A stretch of 64,000 nt of DNA from Flavonifractor sp. An112 (GTDB lineage Bacteria > Bacillota > Clostridia > Oscillospirales > Oscillospiraceae): NCBI RefSeq assembly GCF_002161085.1, contig NZ_NFLU01000009.1, forward strand, positions 82,273 to 146,272. Direction: 5' to 3'. Numbering within the stretch: the first letter of the stretch is position 1; each line of letters begins with the position of its first letter. The notes under the pieces were generated by a model. It saw nothing but the letters and a program-made list of their open reading frames with translations, did no database searches and had not been told where the DNA came from. Positions 1 through 8,694 of the stretch are shown here, one piece after another. The position numbers and the translations under genes are program-made.

Positions 1-930
1 TTTACCTTCCCCTCCAGCGATGGAGTCCATCTGGTGGGAGCCACCTGGTGGAAAGGGGAGACGGAGCGGCCCAGGGCCATCGTGCAGCTGGTCCACGGCA
101 TTTCGGAGTATATCGGCCGGTATGACGACTTTGCCCGGTTTCTGGCAGAGTGCGGCTACTGGGTGGTGGGTCACGACCATCTGGGCCACGGCCGCACGGC
201 GACGGACCCGTCGGAGTACGGCTGGTTTGCCGACAAAGATGGGTGGAAGTATGTGCTGAAGGACACCCGCACCCTGCGGCGGTTGGCAGGGGAGGCCTGC
301 CCGGAGGCTCCCTATTTTATCATGGGTCACTCCATGGGCTCCTTTGTGGTGCGGGGTTATCTCAGTTACTGGCCGGGTACAGTGGACGGGGCCATCCTGT
401 CGGGTACAGGCCAGGAAGCGCCCACCAAAGTGAACGCGGGGCTGGCCCTCTCCGGCCTGCTTCTGAAAACCAAAGGCCCCAGGGCCCACAGCAAACTGCT
501 GGACAACCTGTCCGTTGGGGCCTACAACAAGCAGTTCAAGCCCACCCGCACCGGGGCGGACTGGATCTCCCGGGATCAGGCGGTGGTGGACGCCTACTGC
601 GCCGACCCGCTGTGTCAGTTCCTGCCCACGGTGAGTATGTTCCACGACATGATGCACGGGCTCAATCTGCTGGCCAGGAAGAGCACTCTGGCCCGGCTGG
701 ACCCGAATACGCCGGTGTACTTCTTTGCCGGAGACCGGGACCCGGTGGGCCAGCAGGGCAAAGGTGTCAAAAAAGTGGCCCGCTGGTTCAAGGAGGCGGG
801 TGTAAAGGATGTTGCTGTCAAGCTTTACCCGGAGGGCCGCCACGAAATGCTCAACGAGACCAACCACCAGCAGGTCTATGAGGATGTGCTGGCCTGGCTG
901 GAGGGGCATTTAAAGAAGAAAGAGGCATGA
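1..930 (+). CDS. alpha/beta hydrolase (monoacylglycerol lipase-like), 5' end cut by window edge
   Basis: Serine hydrolase of the lysophospholipase/monoacylglycerol lipase type, probably cytoplasmic and acting on an ester lipid; the substrate cannot be told. The reading frame is open from base 1 (visible start FTFPSSDGVHLVG), so the true start lies outside the window. The family's early LVHG and GHDHLGHG motifs are present. The nucleophile elbow GHSMG is near visible residue 109-113 (Ser about 111), the acid is probably in FAGDRDPVG, and the His is in EGRHEML near the C-terminus. Length after the cut (309 residues) fits the family. A hairpin terminator follows directly. Family call is firm; substrate unknown. 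Confidence 0.88.
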   Translation, partial: FTFPSSDGVHLVGATWWKGETERPRAIVQLVHGISEYIGRYDDFARFLAECGYWVVGHDHLGHGRTATDPSEYGWFADKDGWKYVLKDTRTLRRLAGEACPEAPYFIMGHSMGSFVVRGYLSYWPGTVDGAILSGTGQEAPTKVNAGLALSGLLLKTKGPRAHSKLLDNLSVGAYNKQFKPTRTGADWISRDQAVVDAYCADPLCQFLPTVSMFHDMMHGLNLLARKSTLARLDPNTPVYFFAGDRDPVGQQGKGVKKVARWFKEAGVKDVAVKLYPEGRHEMLNETNHQQVYEDVLAWLEGHLKKKEA

Positions 931-931
931 C

Positions 932-962
932 AAAAGCGGCCGCGCACAGCGCGGCCGCTTTT
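932..962. terminator. Rho-independent terminator between the hydrolase and HIT genes
   Basis: AAAAGCGGCCGCGC hairpin with its complement GCGCGGCCGCTTTT, flanked by A and T tracts. It can serve both the hydrolase (+) and the convergent HIT gene (-). Confidence 0.85.
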
Positions 963-972
963 CTTTGGGGGA

Positions 973-1311
973 TTAGCCCGGAGGCCAGGTCATATCCCGG
1001 CCCGCCAGCACATGGAAGTGCAGGTGGTGGACCGACTGGCCCGCCTGCTCTCCGCAGTTGGACACCACTCGGAAGTCGGTGATGCCAAGCTGGGCGGTCA
1101 CTTTGGAAATGACCTCAAAGATATGGGCCACCACGCCGGCATTGTCGGCGGTGATCTCGCCGCAGGAGCCGATGTGGGCCTTGGGGATCACCAGGAAATG
1201 GGTGGGCGCCTGGGGATCGATGTCATAGAAGGCAAAGACCTGATCGTCCTCATAGACCTTGTTGGACGGGATCTCCCCGGCGGCGATCTTACAGAACAGA
1301 CAGTCGCTCAT
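973..1311 (-). CDS. HIT-family (histidine triad) nucleotide-binding protein
   Basis: Small cytoplasmic purine-nucleotide hydrolase/phosphoramidase of the HINT branch. It opens with CLFCKIAAGEIPS, typical of bacterial HIT proteins, has the YEDD and F-DI-P-A-TH-LVIPK blocks, and ends with the triad HHLHFHV (about residues 94-100) that forms the active site. At 112 aa it has the usual HINT length. The start ATG at 1311 is preceded by a GGAGG-like site (AGGTCC on the minus strand is weak). It lies convergent to the hydrolase and is followed by their shared hairpin. The physiological substrate is not known for most members. Confidence 0.93.
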   Translation of the reverse strand: MSDCLFCKIAAGEIPSNKVYEDDQVFAFYDIDPQAPTHFLVIPKAHIGSCGEITADNAGVVAHIFEVISKVTAQLGITDFRVVSNCGEQAGQSVHHLHFHVLAGRDMTWPPG

Positions 1312-1383
1312 AGCAGGACCTCCTCATTTGTCAAGCTGGGTTCAGTATAGCACAGAAGGGTGGGCTTGTCATGCCTGAAAACG

Positions 1384-1415
1384 AAAAAAGGACCGCCCGA
1401 CTGGGCAGTCCTTTT
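1384..1415 (-). terminator. Terminator downstream of rpmB
   Basis: AAAAAGGAC...GTCCTTTTT stem with an inner GCCC/GGGC, located 12 bases beyond the rpmB stop on the minus strand. Confidence 0.8.
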
Positions 1416-1427
1416 TCTATCGGTCAA

Positions 1428-1616
1428 TCACACAGCGCGGGTGACCTTACCCGAACGGAGGCATCTGGTGCACACATAAACGTGCTTGGGCGTGCCGTTG
1501 ACGATCGCCTTGACGCGCTTCACATTGGGCTTCCAGGGGCGGTTGGTGCGGCGGTGAGAGTGGGACACCTTGATACCGAACACGACACCCTTGTCGCAAA
1601 ATTCACATTTGGCCAT
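1428..1616 (-). CDS. rpmB: 50S ribosomal protein L28
   Basis: Component of the large ribosomal subunit. The 62-aa product starts MAKCEFCDKGVVFG and contains the L28 blocks SHSHRRTNRPWKPN and VCTRCLRSGKVTRA. The two pairs of cysteines (CEFC and CTRC) mark the zinc-binding form of L28. It has a good site (AGGAGG) 9 bases upstream of ATG 1616 and is monocistronic between its own promoter and terminator. Length is normal for the family. Confidence 0.97.
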   Translation of the reverse strand: MAKCEFCDKGVVFGIKVSHSHRRTNRPWKPNVKRVKAIVNGTPKHVYVCTRCLRSGKVTRAV

Positions 1617-1668
1617 TCGCTTATACCTCCTCGCTCGTCAGGATACGCTTACAAAAGCATCGAACGAT

Positions 1669-1697
1669 ATGATAGCAGAACTTTCGAAAAAATGCAA
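1669..1697 (-). promoter_or_regulatory. Sigma-70-type promoter of rpmB
   Basis: On the minus strand TTGCAT (1697-1692) and TATCAT (1674-1669) are separated by exactly 17 bases, about 53 bases upstream of the rpmB start. Seen directly; use not demonstrated. Confidence 0.65.
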
Positions 1698-1814
1698 GTG
1701 CTTTTTTCAAAATGACTGGAATTTTTCTGCGGGGGCCTGTACACAGGTTCTTACCACACCGCTTCTTTTGGCAAATTGCCTTCCCGGTTGCAAATCGGGA
1801 GGAGAGAATGGTAT

Positions 1815-2080
1815 AATAATGTCTACTGAATAAACCGCGATGCGGTTTATTCGCGCGGAGGTAGCCGCGCAATTTCATAAAAACAGCTCGAAGTGGCCGT
1901 TTTTATGAAATTCAGCCATTGTTACAATGCGTATTTCCGTTGGCGCGTCTCAACGCACCAACGGAAAGTGCGAGGTTTTTTGGACGATCTCGTCCAAAAC
2001 CCTTGCACTTGAACAAAGCCATTTGGCCTTGAAAACCTTGGTTTTCAAGGTTTGTGGCTTTGTTCAGTACGCATTATAAT
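1815..2080. repeat. Cluster of six consecutive strong hairpins closed by an outer stem
   Basis: Non-coding block between rpmB and hprK made almost entirely of palindromes. Hairpins are at 1829-1851 (10-bp arms), 1853-1870 (GCGCGG/CCGCGC), 1871-1912 (14-bp perfect arms AATTTCATAAAAAC), 1934-1967 (10-bp arms TTTCCGTTGG plus an inner GCGT/ACGC), 1968-2008 (about 18-bp arms with small bulges), and 2011-2065 (two stacked stems, GAACAAAGCCA and CCTTGAAAACC). The outer flanks (ACTGAA near 1825 and TTCAGT near 2064; ATAATG and CATTAT) can close the whole. Could be a mobile palindromic repeat or a structured RNA; I do not recognise a family. Confidence 0.8.
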
Positions 2081-2140
2081 AAAACAAATCGCTTTGAAAT
2101 GACCGGCGGGGGACAACCCGCCTTTATAGGAGGAAGAGCT

Positions 2141-3094
2141 ATGGAAAGCTTGTACACCGTCAAACTGGGCGAATTGATCAAAAAGTTTAATCTGGAGGTG
2201 CTCCGCGGGGCGGAGGGCTATGAGGACCAGGCTATCTGCACGGAGGACGTGAATCGTCCCGGCCTGCAGCTTACCGGATTTTTCGACTACTTCGATCCCC
2301 ATCGGCTCCAGGTCATTGGCAAGGTGGAGGATACCTACCTCTCCGGCCTGACGCCGGATCAGCGGCGGGAGAGCTTTGAGCTGCTGCTGAGTCAGGATAT
2401 TCCCGCCCTTATCGTCTCCCGGGGCATTGATCCCTTCCCGGAGTGCATGGAAATGGCGGAGAAATACGACCGGACGGTGCTCCGCAGCCAGGACACCACC
2501 AGTGTGCTCATGAGCACCATCATTGCCTCCCTGAAATCCTACCTGGCCCCCCGCATCACCCGCCACGGTGTGCTGGTGGAGGTATATGGCGAGGGCGTGC
2601 TGCTGCTGGGCGAGTCCGGCGTGGGCAAGAGTGAGACCGCCATCGAGCTGGTGAAGCGTGGACACCGCCTCATCGCCGACGACGCGGTGGAGATCAAGCA
2701 GACTGTCACCGGCGGCCTGATGGGTACTGCGCCCGAGCTCATCCGCCATTATATCGAGCTGCGGGGCATCGGCGTCATTGACGTGCGCCGCCTGTTCGGT
2801 ATGAGCGCTGTTAAAGAAGAGGCTGAGATCGACATGGTCATCAGCTTGGAGCAGTGGAAGGACGGGGCCATGTATGACCGGCTGGGTCTGGAGAACCTGT
2901 ACACCACCATTCTGGACGTACAGGTGCCCTCCCTCACCATCCCGGTGAAGCCGGGCCGGAATCTGGCGGTCATCATCGAGGTGGCGGCCATGAACAACCG
3001 CCACAAGAAGATGGGCTACAATGCTGCTCTGGAGTTCACCAAGCAGATCAACGAGCACTTTGACCAGGCCATGAGCGCCCAGATGAACAAGTAA
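2141..3094 (+). CDS. hprK: HPr kinase/phosphorylase
   Basis: Bifunctional enzyme that phosphorylates and dephosphorylates HPr on its regulatory Ser (HPr is encoded at 58,691), linking sugar uptake to catabolite control. 317 aa when started at ATG 2141, which has AGGAGGAAGAGCT just upstream; the open frame before it is non-coding. The N-terminal domain precedes the P-loop GESGVGKS at about residue 155, followed by the signature HRLIADDAVEI and later the ELRGIGVIDV block near residue 205. C-terminal helix residues IEVAAMNNRHKKMG are typical. It stands apart from the pts genes, as often in Firmicutes. Confidence 0.97.
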   Translation: MESLYTVKLGELIKKFNLEVLRGAEGYEDQAICTEDVNRPGLQLTGFFDYFDPHRLQVIGKVEDTYLSGLTPDQRRESFELLLSQDIPALIVSRGIDPFPECMEMAEKYDRTVLRSQDTTSVLMSTIIASLKSYLAPRITRHGVLVEVYGEGVLLLGESGVGKSETAIELVKRGHRLIADDAVEIKQTVTGGLMGTAPELIRHYIELRGIGVIDVRRLFGMSAVKEEAEIDMVISLEQWKDGAMYDRLGLENLYTTILDVQVPSLTIPVKPGRNLAVIIEVAAMNNRHKKMGYNAALEFTKQINEHFDQAMSAQMNK

Positions 3095-3183
3095 TCCCTC
3101 AGATCACGGCCCGCCGCGGCGGACTTCGGAGCCAGAGGCCCCGGAGCAAAGCCCGGCGGGCTTTTTAAAGGATGTGACCGCTC

Positions 3184-4626
3184 TTGACCTTTTTATCCCT
3201 GCCCTTCTTCTGCTTTTTTCCGGTAACAGCGCTGGGCTATTTTCTGCTGCCCCGGAAGGTGCGGAACCTGTGGCTGCTGTTGGCAAGCTGGTTTTTCTAT
3301 CTGTGTGCCAAGCCGGTCTATCTCACCCTGCTGCTCTTTGTGATCCTCACCTCCTATGGAGCGGGGATCTCCCTAGGAAAGAAGAAAAAGCGGTGGGTGT
3401 TGGTGCTCTGCCTGCTGACCGACGTGGTACTGCTTTTCCTATTCAAATATGTCAACTTCGCCCTCTCTATGGTGGGAGAAGTTCTTCACGGCATGGGGAT
3501 TGCCTGGAATGTGCCGGTACTGGACATTGTGCTGCCGGTGGGTATCTCCTTCTACCTCTTCCAGGCCATGGGCTATGTAATCGACGTATGGCGGGGCAAG
3601 GCGGAGGCCCAGGGAAATTTCCTGCTCCATGCCCTCTTTCTCTCCTTCTTCCCCCAGGTAGTGTCCGGCCCCATCGGTCGGGCGGGGGAGCTTACCCCCC
3701 AGTTCCGGGAACCGCACCCCTTTGACTGGGACAAGTTCCGGGAGGGTTTGGTGCGCTTTTTGTGGGGTGCCTTTAAGAAAATGGTGCTGGCTGACCGGCT
3801 GGCGGTGTTGGTCAACACCATCTTCGGGGCGCCGGAGACCTTTGGCGCGGTGCAGGTGATGGGAGCGGCGGCGGCCTTTTCCCTCCAGATCTACTGTGAT
3901 TTCTCCTCCTACACAGACATGGCCCTGGGTGTGGCCCACAGCATGGGCTTCACCCTGCGGGAGAACTTTGACACACCCTATTTTTCCCGGTCCATTGCAG
4001 AATTCTGGCGGCGGTGGCATATGTCCCTGTCCAACTGGTTCCGGGACTACCTCTACATCCCCTTGGGCGGCTCCCGGCGGGGCACTGCCCGGAAATATCT
4101 GAATGTACTCATCGTCTTTGCAGTCAGCGGCCTGTGGCACGGGGCGGCCATGACCTTTGTAGTGTGGGGCGTGCTCAACGGCCTCTATCAGGTGATGGGG
4201 GCGGTTACTGCGCCCCTGCGGGATGGCGGGTACCGGCTGCTCCACATCAGGGAGGACGGTCCCTTCCGGCATGGGGTGCAGATCCTGATCACCTTTCTGC
4301 TGGCCACGGTGGCCTGGGTGTTCTTCAAGGCCAGTTCTCTGTCCAATGCCCTGGCGGTTCTGGGCGGGATGCTCCACGGCCCCCTGTGGGTGCGCCAGAG
4401 CATGGGCCTGGACCGGTGGGAGCTGCTGGCGGCCGCTGCAGGGCTTCTGCTGCTCTTGCTGGTAGATTTGTTGAGCAAGCGATACAATCTATGGAAGACC
4501 TATTTGCAACAGCCCCGGCTAGTACGGTGGTGCATCCTGTGGGTGCTCCTCTTTGGTTGCCTGATCTTCGGCAGCTATGGAGCAGGGTATGACGCTCAGG
4601 ATTTTATGTATGGATTTAGTTTTTAA
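3184..4626 (+). CDS. MBOAT-family membrane O-acyltransferase (AlgI/DltB-like)
   Basis: Polytopic membrane protein that moves acyl (usually acetyl) groups across the membrane to a cell-surface polymer. 480 aa, hydrophobic throughout, starting MTFLSLPFFCFFPV at TTG 3184. It carries the AlgI-type blocks FPQVVSGPIGR, the segment FWRRWHMSLSNWFRDYLY (about residue 275) and the conserved VSGLWHGA with the family's catalytic His (about residue 320). It is followed 15 bases later by an SGNH-type partner, the usual two-gene arrangement for polymer acetylation. The polymer modified is not evident; no glycan genes lie beside it. Confidence 0.93.
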   Translation: MTFLSLPFFCFFPVTALGYFLLPRKVRNLWLLLASWFFYLCAKPVYLTLLLFVILTSYGAGISLGKKKKRWVLVLCLLTDVVLLFLFKYVNFALSMVGEVLHGMGIAWNVPVLDIVLPVGISFYLFQAMGYVIDVWRGKAEAQGNFLLHALFLSFFPQVVSGPIGRAGELTPQFREPHPFDWDKFREGLVRFLWGAFKKMVLADRLAVLVNTIFGAPETFGAVQVMGAAAAFSLQIYCDFSSYTDMALGVAHSMGFTLRENFDTPYFSRSIAEFWRRWHMSLSNWFRDYLYIPLGGSRRGTARKYLNVLIVFAVSGLWHGAAMTFVVWGVLNGLYQVMGAVTAPLRDGGYRLLHIREDGPFRHGVQILITFLLATVAWVFFKASSLSNALAVLGGMLHGPLWVRQSMGLDRWELLAAAAGLLLLLLVDLLSKRYNLWKTYLQQPRLVRWCILWVLLFGCLIFGSYGAGYDAQDFMYGFSF

Positions 4627-4641
4627 GGAGGGGATACACCA

Positions 4642-5661
4642 ATGAAGCGCCTGAACAAGGGGAAAGAGTGCTTCTTTGCCCTCCTCTTCCTGCTGCTGAC
4701 GGCAGTGATGGTCAATTTTATCTCCGACGTTCTGCGGCCCTCACAGACCATGTACGGAGCCACCTGGAGTGCCTTCCGGGCGGAACCGGAGGACAGCCTG
4801 GACGTGATCTATCTGGGCAGCTCCTTTGCCTACTGCGATTTCAACCCCTCAGTGGTGTACGATGCCTCCGGCCTGACGGGGTATGTGATGGCGGGCTCGG
4901 AACAGCCTCTGTCCATTACCTATTGGTATTTGAAGGAGATTTTCCGTACGCAGTCTCCCTCCGCCGTGGTGCTGGAGGGCACTTCGCTGTACTTTAAGCA
5001 GTACCAGAACTATACCCAGCAGAATGTGAGCCAAATGCCGTTCTCGGTCAACAAACTGGGCGCTATTTTCACAGCGTCTGAGGAGAACCTGCGGACCGGA
5101 CTGCTCTTTGACCTGTCCCTCTACCACAGCCGTTGGAAGGAGATGGGTAAAAGCGATCTGAAAAAAGCGGTGGTTCCGTTACAGGGGGACCACTACAAGG
5201 GCTTTACGCCGGTGGATCAGGTACTGGACGGCGTGGGAGAAACGGTGGTGGAAGGTAACCGCACGGTGTCGGAGGAGGACTACGCCGCCAACCTGGTATG
5301 GCTGGGCAGGATCCTGGACCTCTGCCGGGAGCACGGCGCCCAGCCTATCGTCACCTTCAATCCCAGCTATACCCGCTGCACCCAGGAACAGTACGCCCGC
5401 AATACGGCAGACATTCTGGCTCTGGATGGGGAGACGCTGGTATACAACTGGTCGGACAGCTTCGAGGAGATGGGGCTGATCCCTACGGAGCATCTCTATG
5501 ACGGCGGACACCTGAACCAGGACGGGGCAGCTATTTTCTCCGCCTGGCTGGGCCGGTTCCTGACCGACGAGGTGGGGCTGGTCCCCAGAACTCAGACTAC
5601 GGAAAATACCGCTGCCTGGCAGAAATCTGCCGCCTGGTGGCGGGAGAAAAACCAGAGCTGA
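4642..5661 (+). CDS. SGNH/DltD-AlgJ-like acyltransferase partner
   Basis: Probably the extracytoplasmic acyl-carrier/esterase-like partner of the preceding MBOAT enzyme. 339 aa: a single N-terminal hydrophobic anchor (FFALLFLLLTAVMVNFI, residues 12-28), then an outside domain with the SGNH block DVIYLGSSFAYCDFNP (about residues 53-68; Ser in GSS) and a C-terminal block D-GHLNQDGA containing the likely Asp/His pair. RBS AAGGAGG sits 8 bases before ATG 4642. A strong terminator follows. Assignment rests on motif order and neighbour; exact substrate unknown. Confidence 0.8.
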   Translation: MKRLNKGKECFFALLFLLLTAVMVNFISDVLRPSQTMYGATWSAFRAEPEDSLDVIYLGSSFAYCDFNPSVVYDASGLTGYVMAGSEQPLSITYWYLKEIFRTQSPSAVVLEGTSLYFKQYQNYTQQNVSQMPFSVNKLGAIFTASEENLRTGLLFDLSLYHSRWKEMGKSDLKKAVVPLQGDHYKGFTPVDQVLDGVGETVVEGNRTVSEEDYAANLVWLGRILDLCREHGAQPIVTFNPSYTRCTQEQYARNTADILALDGETLVYNWSDSFEEMGLIPTEHLYDGGHLNQDGAAIFSAWLGRFLTDEVGLVPRTQTTENTAAWQKSAAWWREKNQS

Positions 5662-5663
5662 CT

Positions 5664-5694
5664 TGAAAAACCTCCGGCTTCGGCCGGAGGTTTT
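5664..5694 (+). terminator. Terminator of the MBOAT/SGNH operon
   Basis: AAAACCTCCGGC loop GCCGGAGGTTTT, a near-perfect stem followed by T residues, immediately after the stop at 5661. Confidence 0.9.
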
Positions 5695-5738
5695 GTCACG
5701 TTTGGCTTTGCCCAGGTGTAGCGGCCATCTCCCTGCTG

Positions 5739-6761
5739 GTGGGAGCGGTAGGCGCGGTATCTCTGGCAGGGGTATCTCCCGCCTTCCGGGAACTGTTTGG
5801 TATTACCGATGATGCTCAGGCCCAGCAGCTGGGCGCGGAGCAGTTGAATTTGGTCTTTGAGGATCAAAATGGCTCCGGCGCCTCCATTACCGTCAAAGAG
5901 GTAGTCAAGGATCAGGAGCGGGTCTATGTGCTGCTGGACTTCACCGCTCCGGCAGGGGTGGCGCTTCCCATACCGGAGGAGACGGCGGACGGCCGGAATT
6001 TCTGGCTGGGGGAGGAAGAGGGGGACTGCTCCGCAGCCTTCTATGGAGATGAGGCTTGCACCCAGCGGGTGGACCCCCGCAGCTGGGGCTGGGGGTTCCG
6101 GGCAGTGGACGATACGGATACCACCGACCAAGTGATCCACCTGATGCTCCAGATTACCTGCGATGAGACCCTGCCTGAAGAAGCGACCTGGCTGAAGGTT
6201 ACCCACCTGTCCAACCTGTGGGCACTGGAAGACGGGAAAGAGACCCGTGTGCTGTCCGGAATGGACTTTACCCTCGCCATTCCGATCGAGACCACGGCGG
6301 AGATCTACTCCTTTGAGGGGCGCTGCGGCGTGAATCTGAACGGCGTCACGCTGGCCACGGCAGAAAATCTGACCATCTCACCGGTCAGCGTGGCCATGGA
6401 TCTGGTGATCCCCGACGGGGCGGCCTACGATGCTGCGTTTGAGGCCCAGGGCCCCTGGCAGGTGTATGTGCTGCTGGAGGACGGTACCCAGGTGTGGACC
6501 AAGTTTGAAAAGGGCGGCGGCGTTCAGGATGTGTTCCACGACGACGCGGGGCAGACCTTCTTCCGGGCTGACCACGTCCGCTTTGAGTTGGACTCCCCCG
6601 TTGATGTGGGCCAGATCAAAGATATCGTCTTTGTAGGCGACAACAGTCTGGCGTATGGGGAGGAAGAGAGTGACGCGGTGATCCACTTCCGCTTTACCCC
6701 CCACTATTTCCGTAACGAGACCTACTGGAACCAGGTCAATGAAGGGTGGAAGAACAGCTGA
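5739..6761 (+). pseudogene. DUF4179-like membrane protein lacking its N-terminal domain
   Basis: The protein begins inside a hydrophobic segment (from 5721: AAISLLVGAVGAVSLAGVSPAFRE), which matches the membrane segment and VSPAFREAFGI-like start of DUF4179 proteins. The extracytoplasmic domain of about 310 aa follows without stops. Family members normally have a cytoplasmic N-terminal part, often with an anti-sigma role and next to a sigma factor. Here that part is missing, there is no convincing RBS or start, and the frame upstream runs straight into the terminator of the previous operon. I read it as a 5'-truncated remnant; a GTG at 5739 is the only formal start. Confidence 0.65.
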
Positions 6762-6767
6762 ATCCAG

Positions 6768-6805
6768 ATGAAAAAGAGCTCGGAATGATCCGGGCTCTTT
6801 TTCGT
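6768..6805 (+). terminator. Terminator after the DUF4179 remnant
   Basis: AAAAAGAGCTCGGA-ATGA-TCCGGGCTCTTTTT hairpin with T tract, just upstream of the rpsB promoter. Confidence 0.85.
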
Positions 6806-6825
6806 TTTTTGCGGCGAAAAAATCC

Positions 6826-6960
6826 TTGCAAAACTGGAAACACTGTGATATTATATTCGGGCATGATTACGCACACCCGCGGACGGGGGGCCAGGTGCTT
6901 CCGCTTGGAGGTTGGCCGGCTCCGAATGAACCGGGTGGAGGAATCAACAATTAAAGGAGG
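6826..6960 (+). promoter_or_regulatory. rpsB promoter and 5' leader
   Basis: TTGCAA (6826-6831), 17-base spacer, TATTAT (6849-6854). The leader of about 110 nt before rpsB is GC-rich (CACCCGCGGACGGGG...) and could fold; S2 operons in other bacteria have autoregulatory leaders, but no known leader motif was recognised here. It ends in a strong RBS, AAAGGAGG at 6953-6960. Confidence 0.65.
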
Positions 6961-6970
6961 AATTTTTACC

Positions 6971-7696
6971 ATGGCAGTCGTATCTATGAAGCAGCTTCTC
7001 GAGGCGGGCGTTCACTTCGGTCACCAGACCCGTCGCTGGAACCCCAAGATGGCCACCTATATCTACACCGAGCGCAACGGCATCTATATCATCGACCTGC
7101 AGAAGACCGTGAAGAAGCTGGAGGAGGCCTATAACTTCGTCCGTTCTCTGGGCGAGTCCGGCCAGACCCTGCTGTTCGTGGGCACCAAGAAGCAGGCTCA
7201 GGAGGCTATCAAGGAAGAGGCTGAGCGCGTTGGTATGTACTATGTCAATGCCCGTTGGCTGGGCGGTATGCTCACCAACTTCAAGACCATGCGCGGCCGC
7301 GTGGAGCGTCTGAACCAGCTGAAGAAGATGCAGGAGGACGGCACCTTCGATATGCTCCCCAAGAAGGAAGTCATGAAGCACCTGGGCGAGATCGCCAAGC
7401 TGGAGAAGTACCTGGGCGGCGTCGTGGAGATGAAGAAGCTCCCCGGTGCTCTGTTCGTGGTTGACCCCCGCAAGGAGCGCAACGCCATCAACGAGGCCCG
7501 CAAGCTGAACATCCCCATCGTGGCTATCGTGGACACCAACTGCGATCCCGACGAGATCGACTATGTGATTCCCGGCAACGATGATGCCATCCGCGCCATC
7601 AAGCTGATCTCCGGTGTGATGGCCAACGCCATCCAGGAGGGCAAGCAGGGCCAGGACGCCGCTGAGGAGACCGAGAAGACCGAGGCCGCTGAGTAA
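6971..7696 (+). CDS. rpsB: 30S ribosomal protein S2
   Basis: Small-subunit ribosomal protein. 241 aa from ATG 6971, which follows AAAGGAGG by 10 bases; the longer open frame upstream is leader. Family blocks present are [19 protein letters not shown] near the start, [23 protein letters not shown], and VVDPRKE with [13 protein letters not shown] and [13 protein letters not shown]. It ends with an acidic tail ([12 protein letters not shown]). Forms an operon with tsf 80 bases downstream, as in most bacteria. Highly biased codon use matches strong expression. Confidence 0.98.
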   Translation: MAVVSMKQLLEAGVHFGHQTRRWNPKMATYIYTERNGIYIIDLQKTVKKLEEAYNFVRSLGESGQTLLFVGTKKQAQEAIKEEAERVGMYYVNARWLGGMLTNFKTMRGRVERLNQLKKMQEDGTFDMLPKKEVMKHLGEIAKLEKYLGGVVEMKKLPGALFVVDPRKERNAINEARKLNIPIVAIVDTNCDPDEIDYVIPGNDDAIRAIKLISGVMANAIQEGKQGQDAAEETEKTEAAE

Positions 7697-7716
7697 TTTA
7701 CCCAAACAAAGGACAG

Positions 7717-7752
7717 GAGCGCCCGCCCGCGCGGGCGGGCGCTCCTTTTTAT
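7717..7752 (+). terminator. Strong hairpin between rpsB and tsf
   Basis: GGAGCGCCCGCCCGC / GCGGGCGGGCGCTCC followed by TTTTTATA. It would act as a terminator or partial attenuator, giving more S2 than EF-Ts transcript. tsf lacks an obvious separate promoter in the 25 bases that follow. Confidence 0.8.
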
Positions 7753-7776
7753 AATTGAGATGGAGGTAATGTGATC

Positions 7777-8691
7777 ATGGCAATCACTGCAAAAGACGTA
7801 CAGGCCCTGCGCGAGATGACCGGCGTGGGCATGATGGACTGCAAGAAGGCCCTCACCGAGGCCGAGGGCAACATGGATAAGGCTGTTGAGATCCTGCGCG
7901 AGAAGGGTCTGGCTGCTTCTCAGAAGAAGGCTGGCCGCATCGCCGCCGAGGGTATGGCTTACGCTACCGTGGTGGACGGCATCGGCGTGGTGGTCGAGGT
8001 TAACGCCGAGACCGACTTCGTGGGCAAGAACGAGAAGTTCGTCGACTTCGTGAAGGGTGTTGCCGCTGTTGTGGCCGCCAACAAGCCCGCTGACCTGGAC
8101 GCTCTGATGGCTCTGCCCTATGGCAACGGCCGCACCGTGCAGGAGGAGCAGCAGGAGATGGTGCTGGTCATCGGCGAGAACATCAAGGTCCGCCGCTTTG
8201 CCTTCTTCACCGATGGTATCTCCGTGCCCTATGTCCATGCCGGCGGCAAGATCGGCGTGCTGGTGAACCTGGAGACCAGCCTGTCCGCCGAGCAGGTTGA
8301 GACCGTTGGTAAGGACGTGGCCATGCAGATCGCCGCTCTGAATCCCCGCTTCTGGGATAAGAGCCAGGTGGATCAGGCCACTCTGGACGAGGAGAAGAAG
8401 ATCCTGCTGGTCCAGATGGAGAACGATCCCAAGATGGCTTCCAAGCCTGAGAAGGTGAAGGAGGGCATCGTGGCTGGCAAGCTGGGCAAGTTCTATAAGG
8501 AGAACTGCCTGCTGCAGCAGGAGTTCGTGAAGGACAACTCCATGACCGTGGAGCAGTATATCGCTTCCGCTGCCAAGGCTCTGGGCGGCGCTGTGACCTT
8601 CAAGAACGCTGTTCGCTTTGAGAAGGGCGAGGGCATCGAGAAGAAGCAGGAGAACTTCGCTGAGGAGATCGCCAAGCAGCTGGGCAAGTAA
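7777..8691 (+). CDS. tsf: Translation elongation factor Ts
   Basis: Guanine-nucleotide exchange factor for EF-Tu. 304 aa from ATG 7777 (RBS GGAGGTAATGTGATC). The N-terminal UBA-like block AKDVQALREMTGVGMMDCKKAL is complete, followed by VEVNAETDFV-KN and the core dimerisation-type repeats. It ends with the family's LLQQEFVKD and EQ-I-S-A-ALG blocks. Second gene of the rpsB operon. Its stop lies 3 bases before the duplicated sequence that flanks the 39.5-kb island, so the 3' end of tsf appears to be the landmark for insertion. Confidence 0.98.
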   Translation: MAITAKDVQALREMTGVGMMDCKKALTEAEGNMDKAVEILREKGLAASQKKAGRIAAEGMAYATVVDGIGVVVEVNAETDFVGKNEKFVDFVKGVAAVVAANKPADLDALMALPYGNGRTVQEEQQEMVLVIGENIKVRRFAFFTDGISVPYVHAGGKIGVLVNLETSLSAEQVETVGKDVAMQIAALNPRFWDKSQVDQATLDEEKKILLVQMENDPKMASKPEKVKEGIVAGKLGKFYKENCLLQQEFVKDNSMTVEQYIASAAKALGGAVTFKNAVRFEKGEGIEKKQENFAEEIAKQLGK

Positions 8692-8694
8692 TTG

